Shown here one piece after another: positions 27,962 through 35,764 of a stretch of 39,668 bases of DNA. Position 1 is the stretch's first letter. Each line of letters begins with the position of its first letter. Below the pieces are notes generated by a model. The model ran no database searches. It was not told where the DNA came from and saw nothing but the letters and a program-made list of their open reading frames with translations. The DNA lies in the NCBI GenBank assembly GCA_947176065.1, contig CAMWPB010000040.1, positions 1 to 39,668 of the forward strand, read 5' to 3'. Position numbers and translations under genes: made by a program. This DNA comes from an uncultured Lachnospiraceae bacterium. GTDB taxonomy: Bacteria > Bacillota > Clostridia > Lachnospirales > Lachnospiraceae.

Positions 27962-28708
27962 ATGAAGGAGTACAAAGGGATTATCATCGCGCTGATTGCG
28001 GGCATCTGCGCCATCATCTGCGTCACGATCTTTACGGGGAATCTGGTAACCTACAAGAAGAGCACCGTTGGCGGTGGCTTAAATGCGACCGGTTCCGCGA
28101 ACTGTGATTTTGAGGCGGATCTGATCGTATGGCGGGGCAGCTTTTCCGGGCAGGGAGCTACCACACAGGACGCTTACCGCTCCATCAAAAAGGACGCGGA
28201 GCTTGTCAAAAAGTATCTGGTCGACAGCGGCGTGACGGAGGAGGAGATGGTGTTCAGCTCCGTTACCATTAACGCCCGCTGGGAGTCCGAGTACAATGAG
28301 AACGGCGACCGAATCCGGGACTATATCGACGGCTACGACCTCTATCAGAATGTCTCCATCACCTCGACGGACATTGATAAAATCGAAAATATTTCCCGGG
28401 ATATTTCCGGGCTGATCGAGTCCGGCGTGCAGTTTGCCTCGGAGGAGCCGGAATATTACTATACGAAGCTGGATGAACTGAAACTGCAGTTGATTGAGGA
28501 AGCGACTAAAAACGCCAAGGATCGGATAGATCTGATGGCGCAGGGAACGGGAGCCACCGTTGGGGAACTGTTAAACGCCAATCTGGGGGTTTTCCAGATC
28601 ACAGCCCAGAACAGCAACACGGAGTACAGCTACGGCGGCTATTTTGATACCAGTTCCCGGAATAAAACGGCTTCCATCACGGTACGCCTGAATTATGCGG
28701 TGAACTAA
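27962..28708 (+). CDS. SIMPL (DUF541/YggE-like) domain protein
   Basis: This is a 248-residue protein. One N-terminal membrane helix (IIIALIAGICAIICVTIFTG) is followed by a SIMPL domain outside the membrane. GLNATGSANCDFEADLIVW opens the domain, and GEL-type sequence (TVGELLNANLGVFQI) precedes the last strand ASITVRLNYAV. Family members are periplasmic or surface proteins linked to oxidative stress (YggE) or signalling (BP26-like); no enzymatic role is established. It lies inside the his operon between hisG and hisD with no promoter of its own that I can see, which is unexpected. AAAGGAAC precedes the ATG. Confidence 0.87.
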   Translation: MKEYKGIIIALIAGICAIICVTIFTGNLVTYKKSTVGGGLNATGSANCDFEADLIVWRGSFSGQGATTQDAYRSIKKDAELVKKYLVDSGVTEEEMVFSSVTINARWESEYNENGDRIRDYIDGYDLYQNVSITSTDIDKIENISRDISGLIESGVQFASEEPEYYYTKLDELKLQLIEEATKNAKDRIDLMAQGTGATVGELLNANLGVFQITAQNSNTEYSYGGYFDTSSRNKTASITVRLNYAVN

Positions 28709-28739
28709 AGCTTAAGAGAAGATACGGAGGTACAATGTT

Positions 28740-28844
28740 ATGTATGAAATCATGGTTAAGGCGGCCTGCTATGCGGCTTGTGGTGTGGTTGGCGGCGTCG
28801 TCATATTGGTTATAAAGCACATACTTGACCAAAAGAAGAAGTAA
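28740..28844 (+). CDS. 34-residue single-helix membrane peptide
   Basis: An ATG at 28740 with GGAGG 9 nt upstream opens 34 codons ending at TAA 28842-28844. The peptide has a short polar N-terminus, one clear hydrophobic helix (ACGVVGGVVILVIKHIL) and a basic tail (DQKKK). It is thus a plausible inner-membrane micro-protein with its C-terminus inside. It lies 31 nt after the SIMPL gene and 32 nt before hisD. An overlapping ATG at 28735 in another frame has poorer spacing and a less coherent product. It is not recognised. Confidence 0.6.
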   Translation: MYEIMVKAACYAACGVVGGVVILVIKHILDQKKK

Positions 28845-28876
28845 GTCTGCATGTGGTATAGAATGGAGAAGTCAGG

Positions 28877-30172
28877 ATGATGAAAACGGTTCGATTGACA
28901 AAAGATTCACAGAGGGACATTCTCGACAGTCTCTTAAAGAGAAGTCCCAACAATTACGGGCAGTATGAGTCCGTGGTGGCGGATATCATCGCGAATGTCC
29001 GCGAAAAGGGTGACAAAGCCGTATTTGACTATACGAGTCAATTTGATAAATGGGACTGCAGCGCGGATACGGTCCGTGTGACAGAAGCAGAGATCGAGAA
29101 AGCCTATGCGGAGGCGGACGCCGCATTCGTGGCGGTGATGGAAAAATCGGCGGCCAATATCCGGGATTTCCACCGCAAACAGTTGAGAAACAGCTGGATT
29201 GACACCAGACCCGACGGCTCCCTTCTTGGACAGCGCATTTTACCCATCGCTGTATCCGGGGTCTATGTGCCGGGCGGAAAAGCGGCTTATCCCAGCAGCG
29301 TTCTGATGAACGTGATTCCCGCAAAGGTAGCCGGGGTGGAGCGGATCGTTATGACGACCCCCGCGGGCGCGGACGGCAGGGTCAATCCCGGCACGCTGGT
29401 AGCGGCTAAGATTGCGGGTGTGGACGAAATCTATAAAGTGGGGGGCGCGCAGGCCATCGCGGCCATGGCTTTCGGCACAGAGAGCATCCCCAAGGTGGAC
29501 AAGATCACAGGTCCGGGCAATATTTTTGTTGCTCTGGCGAAGAAAGCCTGCTTCGGCTATGTCAGCATTGACTCCATTGCGGGCCCCAGCGAGATCCTTG
29601 TGATCGCGGACGAGACGGCCAATCCCCGTTATGTGGCGGCGGACCTGCTTTCCCAGGCGGAGCACGACGAGCTGGCAAGCGCCATTCTGATTACCACGGA
29701 CGAGGGCGTTGCCAGAGAGGTGGAAAAACAAATTGCAGGCTTTTTACAGGAGCTGTCACGGGCAGGAATCATACAAAAATCGCTGGACAATTACGGCTAT
29801 ATCCTGCTTGCAGATTCCATGGACAGTGCGGTGGACGCAGCCAACGCCATCGCTTCGGAGCATCTGGAGATCCTGACGAAAGACCCTTATCAGGTTATGA
29901 CAAAGATCAAAAACGCGGGTGCTATTTTCCTTGGAGAATACGCCTCGGAGCCGCTGGGAGACTACTATGCGGGACCGAACCATATTTTGCCCACAAACGG
30001 CACGGCGCGGTTTTTCTCCCCCTTAAATGTGGATGATTTTATGAAAAAGACAAGCCTGATTTCCTATTCGAGAGAAGCGCTCCTGCAGGCACATAAGGAT
30101 ATCGAGCTGTTTGCAGAAATGGAAGGGCTGACAGCCCATGCAAACTCCATCCGGGTGCGTTTTTCAGACTGA
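28877..30172 (+). CDS. hisD: histidinol dehydrogenase
   Basis: This is a 431-residue zinc enzyme oxidising histidinol to histidine with two NAD, the last two steps of the pathway. Signatures are VYVPGGKAAYPSSVLMN, GPGNIFVALAKK, SIAGPSEILVIAD, LLSQAEHDE (zinc and catalytic residues) and GPNHILPTNGTARF near the C-terminus. GGAG is 8 nt before the first of two adjacent ATGs. It is the fifth frame of the his operon, and a small hairpin follows in the gap to hisB. Confidence 0.96.
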   Translation: MMKTVRLTKDSQRDILDSLLKRSPNNYGQYESVVADIIANVREKGDKAVFDYTSQFDKWDCSADTVRVTEAEIEKAYAEADAAFVAVMEKSAANIRDFHRKQLRNSWIDTRPDGSLLGQRILPIAVSGVYVPGGKAAYPSSVLMNVIPAKVAGVERIVMTTPAGADGRVNPGTLVAAKIAGVDEIYKVGGAQAIAAMAFGTESIPKVDKITGPGNIFVALAKKACFGYVSIDSIAGPSEILVIADETANPRYVAADLLSQAEHDELASAILITTDEGVAREVEKQIAGFLQELSRAGIIQKSLDNYGYILLADSMDSAVDAANAIASEHLEILTKDPYQVMTKIKNAGAIFLGEYASEPLGDYYAGPNHILPTNGTARFFSPLNVDDFMKKTSLISYSREALLQAHKDIELFAEMEGLTAHANSIRVRFSD

Positions 30173-30199
30173 GCAGAAATAGACAATTCGAATTCGGGA

Positions 30200-30219
30200 C
30201 CGGTTTCATGAAAAACCGG
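30200..30219 (+). other. intercistronic hairpin between hisD and hisB
   Basis: CCGGTTT (30200-30206) pairs with AAACCGG (30213-30219) around the loop CATGAA. There is no U-run, so it more likely stabilises or delimits an mRNA segment than terminates. Confidence 0.45.
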
Positions 30220-30257
30220 CCGGTTCTGAAGGCAGTTTTGGCAGAAATGAGGTGATC

Positions 30258-30848
30258 ATGATCAGAAAGGCAGATATCGAACGGAAAACAAAGGAAACTG
30301 ACATCCGGATGGCGTTTACCATCGACGGAGCCGGCAAAAGCGATGTGCACACCGGCGTCGGCTTCTTCGACCATATGCTGGAAGGCTTCTCCAAACATGG
30401 CTTCTTTGACTTGACTCTTCAAGTCAACGGAGATCTCCATGTGGACGGGCACCATACCGTGGAGGATACCGGCATTGTGCTTGGCACGGCAATCAGAGAG
30501 GCGCTGGGGGACAAGGCCGGCATAAAGCGCTACGGTTCCTTCATTCTGCCGATGGACGAATCGCTCTGTCTGTGCGCGGTCGATCTGTGCGGCAGACCTT
30601 ATTTCGCATTTGACTGCGAGTTTTCCACAGAGCGGGTGGGAGAGCTTGACACGGAGCTTGTGAGAGAATTTTTCTATGCGGTAAGCTACAGCGCCGGCAT
30701 GAATCTGCACTTGAAAATGATAAGCGGCGGCAACGCCCACCACATGACCGAGGCCATGTTTAAGGCTTTCGGCAAAGCCTTGGATGAAGCATGCAGCTAT
30801 GACCCGCGGGTGAAGGGCGTGCTCAGCACGAAAGGAGCTCTCGCATAA
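30258..30848 (+). CDS. hisB: imidazoleglycerol-phosphate dehydratase
   Basis: This is a 196-residue monofunctional HisB catalysing the dehydration of imidazoleglycerol phosphate to imidazoleacetol phosphate. The metal-binding histidine motifs are present: GVGFFDHML, DLHVDGHHTVED and the C-terminal GGNAHHMTEAMFKA. GAGGTGATC immediately precedes the ATG at 30258; a GTG two codons earlier is rejected. The stop falls at the left foot of the palindromic element that separates hisB from hisIE. Confidence 0.96.
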   Translation: MIRKADIERKTKETDIRMAFTIDGAGKSDVHTGVGFFDHMLEGFSKHGFFDLTLQVNGDLHVDGHHTVEDTGIVLGTAIREALGDKAGIKRYGSFILPMDESLCLCAVDLCGRPYFAFDCEFSTERVGELDTELVREFFYAVSYSAGMNLHLKMISGGNAHHMTEAMFKAFGKALDEACSYDPRVKGVLSTKGALA

Positions 30849-30940
30849 CGCAAAAAGTACTTCTAAAGACGTCCCGCCATTGGACGGGCCGCCAAGAAGT
30901 ACTAAGTTTTGCGTAGGAGAATGCAAAATGCGCATTCTCC
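30848..30940. repeat. long bulged stem plus second hairpin between hisB and hisIE
   Basis: ACGCAAAA + AGTACTTCT (30848-30864) pairs with AGAAGTACT (30895-30903) and TTTTGCGT (30907-30914). That is 17 bp broken only by a 3-nt bulge. Its loop carries a further stem, CGTCC/GGACG (30870-30874 with 30882-30886). Immediately after comes GGAGAATGC (30916-30924) with GCATTCTCC (30932-30940). The left foot includes the last base of the hisB stop. No T-run follows, so read-through into hisIE is expected. It could be an RNA processing or stability element, or an inserted palindromic repeat. Confidence 0.7.
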
Positions 30941-30977
30941 GTATCATTTACTACATGAGAAAGGGAACACAGGCAGT

Positions 30978-32261
30978 ATGGCATACAAAAAATTTATACC
31001 CTGTATATATTTATATAAAGGAGACGCGGTCAAGGGATTTTCCGACAGCACGATCATCGACACAAACCCGGTGGCGCTGGCGAAATATTACAGCGACAAC
31101 TATGCCGATGAACTGATCGTTTACGACATGTCCGAAGGCGACGCCGCCCATGAGGAGGCGCTTGATATCATCAAGTCCATCTGCAGCGAAGCGGAGATTC
31201 CCGTCATCGGCGCGGGAAACGTAAAGCGCATGGAGGATATCAAAAAGCTGCTCTATGCGGGCTGTAAGAAGGCGGCGCTCAACTATTCCAAGCCGGGCAA
31301 TATTGAAATTACGGCGGAGGTGTCGAAAAAATTCGGAAAAGACAAGATCGCGGCCTGTATAACGGAGGCTGACAGCATAACGAGAAACGAAGCCCTCATT
31401 GACGAGTATATCGGGGAGATCATTCTCGTAAAGGAGACCTGTCTGAAAGAATCCATCTCCATATCCCGGTTTCCCATGATTGCCTCTGTACCCGAGGTGT
31501 CTCTTGATAAGATTCTGGAGATTTTGTCAAACGACAATATCTGCGGTATTTCAGGCTTTGCCATCAATGAGAATGCCAGAGAGCTTCTGGCAATCAAGTC
31601 GCTCTGCCAGAACAACGATATCACCGTGAACACCTTCGAACCGGCGATTCCATGGGAAGAATTTAAGCTGAACAGCGACGGCCATGTGACCGTGGTGGTG
31701 CAGGATTATAAGACCGACGAAGTACTGATGGTGGCCTATATGAATGAGGACGCCTACAACACGACCCTGAAAACCGGCAAAATGACATATTACAGCAGAA
31801 GTCGGGACGAGCTTTGGGTAAAGGGCGAGACAAGCGGCCATTTCCAGTATGTGAAATCCCTCACGGCGGACTGTGACAAGGACACCATTCTGGCAAAGGT
31901 TTCCCAGATCGGTGCAGCCTGCCATACCGGTTCGCGCTCCTGCTTTTTCCATGAAATCATGGCAAAGGAGTATGAGGAGACGAACCCCCTCAAGGTGTTT
32001 GAACAGGTATTCGATGTGATTAAGGACAGAAAAATCCATCCCAAGGAAGGCTCCTACACAAACTATCTCTTCGACAAAGGTATCGATAAGATATTGAAAA
32101 AGCTGGGAGAGGAGGCGACGGAGATCGTCATTGCCGCCAAAAATCCCAATGCCAACGAAATCAAGTACGAAATTTCGGACTTTATGTACCATATGATGGT
32201 GCTGATGGCCGAGAAGAATATCACATGGGAGGAGATTACCTCAGAACTTGCCCAGCGATAA
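30978..32261 (+). CDS. hisIE: bifunctional PRA cyclohydrolase/PRA-ATP pyrophosphatase with N-terminal HisF/HisA-like domain
   Basis: This is a 427-residue fusion. Residues 1 to about 220 are a HisF/HisA-like barrel half-repeat protein (KKFIPCIYLYKGDAVKG; IPVIGAGNVKRMEDIKKLL), in which the catalytic Asp expected after IPCL is Tyr. Residues about 225-325 are HisI (GETSGHFQYVK, DCDKDT, ACHTGSRSCFF with zinc ligands). Residues about 335-427 are HisE (LGEEATEIVIAAK). It converts phosphoribosyl-ATP to ProFAR in two steps. The ATG at 30978 gives the barrel N-terminus; an upstream in-frame start at 30909 lies inside the palindrome. It is the last gene of the operon. Confidence 0.93.
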   Translation: MAYKKFIPCIYLYKGDAVKGFSDSTIIDTNPVALAKYYSDNYADELIVYDMSEGDAAHEEALDIIKSICSEAEIPVIGAGNVKRMEDIKKLLYAGCKKAALNYSKPGNIEITAEVSKKFGKDKIAACITEADSITRNEALIDEYIGEIILVKETCLKESISISRFPMIASVPEVSLDKILEILSNDNICGISGFAINENARELLAIKSLCQNNDITVNTFEPAIPWEEFKLNSDGHVTVVVQDYKTDEVLMVAYMNEDAYNTTLKTGKMTYYSRSRDELWVKGETSGHFQYVKSLTADCDKDTILAKVSQIGAACHTGSRSCFFHEIMAKEYEETNPLKVFEQVFDVIKDRKIHPKEGSYTNYLFDKGIDKILKKLGEEATEIVIAAKNPNANEIKYEISDFMYHMMVLMAEKNITWEEITSELAQR

Positions 32262-32282
32262 GCGGTTTTTACGCGCAAAATG

Positions 32283-32313
32283 GGACGTACCTGTCAGGGT
32301 GCGTTCTTTTTTT
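32283..32313 (+). terminator. terminator of the his operon
   Basis: ACGTACC (32285-32291) pairs with GGTGCGT (32298-32304), extendable by G-T and G-C pairs, followed by TTCTTTTTTT. A wider pairing, GCGCAAAA (32273-32280) with TTTTGCGC (32310-32317), would sequester the T-run and could act as an alternative structure. Confidence 0.8.
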
Positions 32314-32440
32314 GCGCAATTTGGCATAAGGTGTAGGGATAAACCTGGACGTACATGACAGGGAGTGGAAAGGTTGAATCAATTCTCTGAAAGGCAATTT
32401 ATTCAACCGGGAGTTTGTGAAGCTTCGGAATGGAGGAAAA

Positions 32441-32854
32441 ATGACAGAAAAGAAAGTAACGCCGGAAAAGAGAATGGAGCTGGCCAGACATATCAGAGAG
32501 GAAAATCTGGGAAACCGCCTAAAACTCAGACAACGGGAACATATTCTTTACGGAAAGGAAAGCCCCGTGCCGCTGTATGAAAAGGGCCTGCTTGCCGAGG
32601 CCGAAGGCTTTCCCGGCTATGGAAACGGAGAACATGGAGAGGGGATTCCGGGCAATGCCATGGGAGGCTTTAAATACCGAATGGTGCTTTCCGTGCTTCT
32701 GTTTGTAGGATTCCTGCTCTGTGATACCAGAGACAGTAAAATTTTGTCGTACAGCACGGGAGACGTGTATGATATGATTGTCGCCGACAGCTTTCACTTA
32801 TATGACGGCGGCGAAAATGCCGTGATGGAGGAGCTGACAAACTTATTTCAGTGA
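32441..32854 (+). CDS. small single-helix membrane protein of unknown function
   Basis: This is a 137-residue protein. A basic, helical N-terminal third (TEKKVTPEKRMELARHIREE) is followed by a Gly-rich linker, one membrane helix (RMVLSVLLFVGFLLC) at about residues 80-95, and a 40-residue extracytoplasmic tail. The start at 32441 is chosen for GGAGG 5 nt upstream; the frame is open 24 nt earlier. The family is not recognised. It stands alone between the his terminator and another hypothetical gene. Confidence 0.75.
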   Translation: MTEKKVTPEKRMELARHIREENLGNRLKLRQREHILYGKESPVPLYEKGLLAEAEGFPGYGNGEHGEGIPGNAMGGFKYRMVLSVLLFVGFLLCDTRDSKILSYSTGDVYDMIVADSFHLYDGGENAVMEELTNLFQ

Positions 32855-32882
32855 AAAATCGAGTGTCTATGTACCCAATTCT

Positions 32883-32901
32883 GAGAATGTTCCGTATTCT
32901 C
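32883..32901. other. GAGAAT/ATTCTC hairpin
   Basis: GAGAAT (32883-32888) and ATTCTC (32896-32901) form a 6-bp stem 29 nt after the preceding stop codon. It shares its arms with the hairpins at 18930 and 30916 but is shorter and imperfectly flanked. The rest of the gap up to 33089 is AT-rich, with TATAAT at 32938-32943 and 32977-32982, neither with a good -35. Confidence 0.4.
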
Positions 32902-33089
32902 CTTAAGTGATTCGCGTTGTTGCAATTTCTTATAAACTATAATGATACATAAACAGGCGGCAAAATTGAAACAAAATATAATGGCATTGTGTGTGCATTT
33001 GTGGTAGTATAAGGACGTTAAATAATTCACCAGACGAAAGACTGAAAAACGTGATGTGTAACGTTGAAAAACAAAGGAGAAGCAGGCCG

Positions 33090-33779
33090 ATGGACATTTA
33101 TCACATTCCACTGAAATATAGACCGGGCGAATTTGCCTTCCGCGTAATGGACGCTGACGAGGGCGACTGCCTGACACTCGAATACGACAGCGAATATCAG
33201 CTGCTCACTTACAATGTACCGTTGTATGGCGGCGAAGCAAGGCTGTATACCGTTCCGCGGGAGCTGATGCCCGAAGCGCTCACGGCATTGTACGATGGGA
33301 ACGGCGATATTGAGAAGATTATGCTTTCTGGCACACGGCTGCTATACATTTATTTCAAGAATGTAATGGTACCCGAGCGGGTCATTCTGAAATTTGTCAA
33401 GGCGGAGGCGGATCGGATTTCCGATGCGATCATTAAGCGGAAACAGACGCTGGCGCGTATTTTTGTTGAGAAGTTCTATGACGGAGAAGCGGTCGATATC
33501 GCCGCCAAGACTGCCACAGCCGAGGAAGTGCAGGCGGTTATTGACAAATATGACGGGGATGTCACAGCTGCGGATAACAGCGGCGATTTCCCCATAGAAA
33601 ACAGGCTGGCGCTTGCGAGTGAAACACTCGGCGTCATGCTGATGTGCGCCCACGATCTCCTGAGAAACAGACTGTTTGAAAAAGCGGCGGAAACTTTCGC
33701 GGAGCGGATCAGAAGCCGTGTCCTCAAGAAAGGGAAGATGACCGAAGACTTCCGGTTTATTGTGGAAGAATACGATTAA
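33090..33779 (+). CDS. hypothetical soluble protein upstream of the TIGR03960 radical SAM gene
   Basis: This is a 229-residue acidic protein without signal peptide or membrane helix. The first 90 residues look beta-rich (FAFRVMDADEGDCLTLEYD, LYGGEARLYTV). The rest is helical, including IIKRKQTLARIFVEKFY and FAERIRSRVLKKGKM. I do not recognise a family and see no catalytic motif. GGAG lies 10 nt before the ATG at 33090. The frame is open from 32991, but that start has no ribosome binding site. It precedes the radical SAM gene by 44 nt and may be co-transcribed with it. Confidence 0.75.
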   Translation: MDIYHIPLKYRPGEFAFRVMDADEGDCLTLEYDSEYQLLTYNVPLYGGEARLYTVPRELMPEALTALYDGNGDIEKIMLSGTRLLYIYFKNVMVPERVILKFVKAEADRISDAIIKRKQTLARIFVEKFYDGEAVDIAAKTATAEEVQAVIDKYDGDVTAADNSGDFPIENRLALASETLGVMLMCAHDLLRNRLFEKAAETFAERIRSRVLKKGKMTEDFRFIVEEYD

Positions 33780-33823
33780 ATTCGTTTGATATACTTACTA
33801 CTAAAAGGCAAGGTACATTGTTT

Positions 33824-35725
33824 ATGAGAAAATTAGCGTTGCATGACGATATATTGATGCGGGTGGAAAAACCCGCCCGCTATATCGGAAACGAGGTAAA
33901 CTCCGTCGTAAAGGACAAGTCGAAGATTTCTGTGCGGTTCGCCATGTGTTTCCCCGACGTCTATGAGATCGGCATGTCCCATCTGGGCATCCAGATTCTT
34001 TACAGTATGTTAAACGAATGGGAGGACGTGTGGTGCGAGCGCGTCTATTCCCCGTGGGCGGATCTGGACAAAATCATGCGGGAAGAGTCCGTACCGCTGT
34101 TTGGCCTGGAGTCCCAGGAGCCGGTGAGAGATATGGATTTCCTCGGTATTACCATCCAGTATGAAATGTGCTACACGAATATTCTGCAGGTGCTGGAGCT
34201 TTCACAGATCCCGCTTCTTTCGAAAGACCGCGGGGAGGATATGCCCCTCGTGATCGGCGGCGGGCCCTGTGTTTACAACCCGGAGCCGATTGCGGATTTC
34301 TTCGATCTGTTCTATATCGGCGAGGGAGAGACCCAGTACCGGACGCTGTTTGACTGGTATCTGGAAAACAGGCGTCTTGGCGGCACGAGGGAGGATTTCC
34401 TGCACGGCGCGGCGAAAATCCCCGGTATCTATGTGCCGCAGTTTTATGAAGAAATGTACAATGAAGACGGTACTGTCTCTGGACGGCGGAAAAAATACGA
34501 GGATATTCCCGACAGCATCTTAAAAGAAATTGTGACGGACGTGACGGAGGCGCATTACCCTTTGAAACCCGTGGTTCCCTTCATCAAGGTGACGCAGGAC
34601 CGGGTGGTGCTGGAAATCCAGCGCGGCTGCATCCGAGGCTGCCGTTTCTGTCAGGCAGGCCAGATTTACCGACCCGTGCGGGAGCGGAACGTGGACAAAT
34701 TGAAAGAATATGCTGTGGAAATGCTGCAAAACACGGGCCATGAGGAGATTTCCTTAAGCTCCTTAAGTTCCAGCGACTATTCTAAGCTGGACGAGCTGCT
34801 TGATTTTCTGATTGCGGAATGCGGCCGGAAACATATCAATATTTCGCTGCCCTCTCTGCGCATTGACGCTTTTTCGCTGGATGTCATGAGCAAGGTGCAG
34901 GATGTAAAGAAGAGCAGTCTGACCTTTGCGCCCGAAGCGGGAAGCCAGAGGCTGCGGGATGTGATCAACAAGGGATTGACCGAAGAAGTCATTTTGAACG
35001 GCGCCACACTGGCCTTCGAGGGCGGCTGGACGCGGGTAAAGCTTTACTTTATGCTGGGGCTTCCCACGGAGACAGAGGAGGACATCCTCGGGATCGGCGA
35101 CCTTTCCAATAAAATTGCGGCCGCCTTCTTTGAGGCCGTGCCGAAAGACAAACGGGTGAACGGCAAGGTACAAATTGTCACCAGCACTTCCTTCTTTATT
35201 CCGAAGCCCTTCACGGCGTTCCAGTGGGCGCCCATGTGTACAAAGGAAGAATTTCTGGACAAGGCCCACCTGACGAAAAAGGGTATTATGAGCCAGTTGA
35301 ACCAGAAGAGCATCAAATATAACTGGCACGAAGCGGATGTAAGCGTTCTGGAGGGTGTGTTTGCCAGAGGGGACCGCCGCGTGGCGAAGGCCATTCTGAG
35401 GGCTTATGAAAAGGGCTGTATGTTTGATTCCTGGAGCGAGTACTTCCATAACGATCTGTGGCTTGAGAGCTTTGAAGAGTGTGGGCTGGACATCGGCTTC
35501 TACACCACGAGAGAGCGGGCGGACGACGAGATTTTCCCCTGGGATTTCATAGACTGCGGCGTGACAAGGGAATTTTTGCTGCGGGAGTGGAAGAAGGCGC
35601 AGAGCCAGACCGTTTCCCCTAACTGTAAAGCACAGTGTCAGGGCTGCGGGGCAAGCCGGTTCGAGGTGGGAATCTGTTGTGAAAAGAACGGACTGCCTTC
35701 AGAAAGCCCGACGGAAACGGCATAG
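33824..35725 (+). CDS. TIGR03960 family B12-binding-like radical SAM protein
   Basis: This is a 633-residue protein. A cobalamin-binding-like N-terminal region (FPDVYEIGMSHLGIQILY; PLVIGGGPCVYNPEP; FYIGEGE) precedes a radical SAM domain with RGCIRGCRFCQAG, cysteines 269, 273 and 276. A C-terminal Cys-rich segment (CKAQCQGCGASRFEVGICC) may bind metal. The family is normally followed by a DUF2344 partner, as here, and often by an RNase E/G gene and rplU. Its substrate is unknown to me. The ATG at 33824 is chosen; a TTG two codons earlier is equally close to the AAGG site. Confidence 0.93.
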   Translation: MRKLALHDDILMRVEKPARYIGNEVNSVVKDKSKISVRFAMCFPDVYEIGMSHLGIQILYSMLNEWEDVWCERVYSPWADLDKIMREESVPLFGLESQEPVRDMDFLGITIQYEMCYTNILQVLELSQIPLLSKDRGEDMPLVIGGGPCVYNPEPIADFFDLFYIGEGETQYRTLFDWYLENRRLGGTREDFLHGAAKIPGIYVPQFYEEMYNEDGTVSGRRKKYEDIPDSILKEIVTDVTEAHYPLKPVVPFIKVTQDRVVLEIQRGCIRGCRFCQAGQIYRPVRERNVDKLKEYAVEMLQNTGHEEISLSSLSSSDYSKLDELLDFLIAECGRKHINISLPSLRIDAFSLDVMSKVQDVKKSSLTFAPEAGSQRLRDVINKGLTEEVILNGATLAFEGGWTRVKLYFMLGLPTETEEDILGIGDLSNKIAAAFFEAVPKDKRVNGKVQIVTSTSFFIPKPFTAFQWAPMCTKEEFLDKAHLTKKGIMSQLNQKSIKYNWHEADVSVLEGVFARGDRRVAKAILRAYEKGCMFDSWSEYFHNDLWLESFEECGLDIGFYTTRERADDEIFPWDFIDCGVTREFLLREWKKAQSQTVSPNCKAQCQGCGASRFEVGICCEKNGLPSESPTETA

Positions 35726-35764
35726 AGGAACGAGTGTTTCTTTTAGAGTTGAGGAGTTTATACT

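Noticed and set aside
30039..30947. Open frame of 302 codons antisense to hisB and the end of hisD
   Set aside because: It crosses two recognised genes and the palindromic element, with no protein-like motif.
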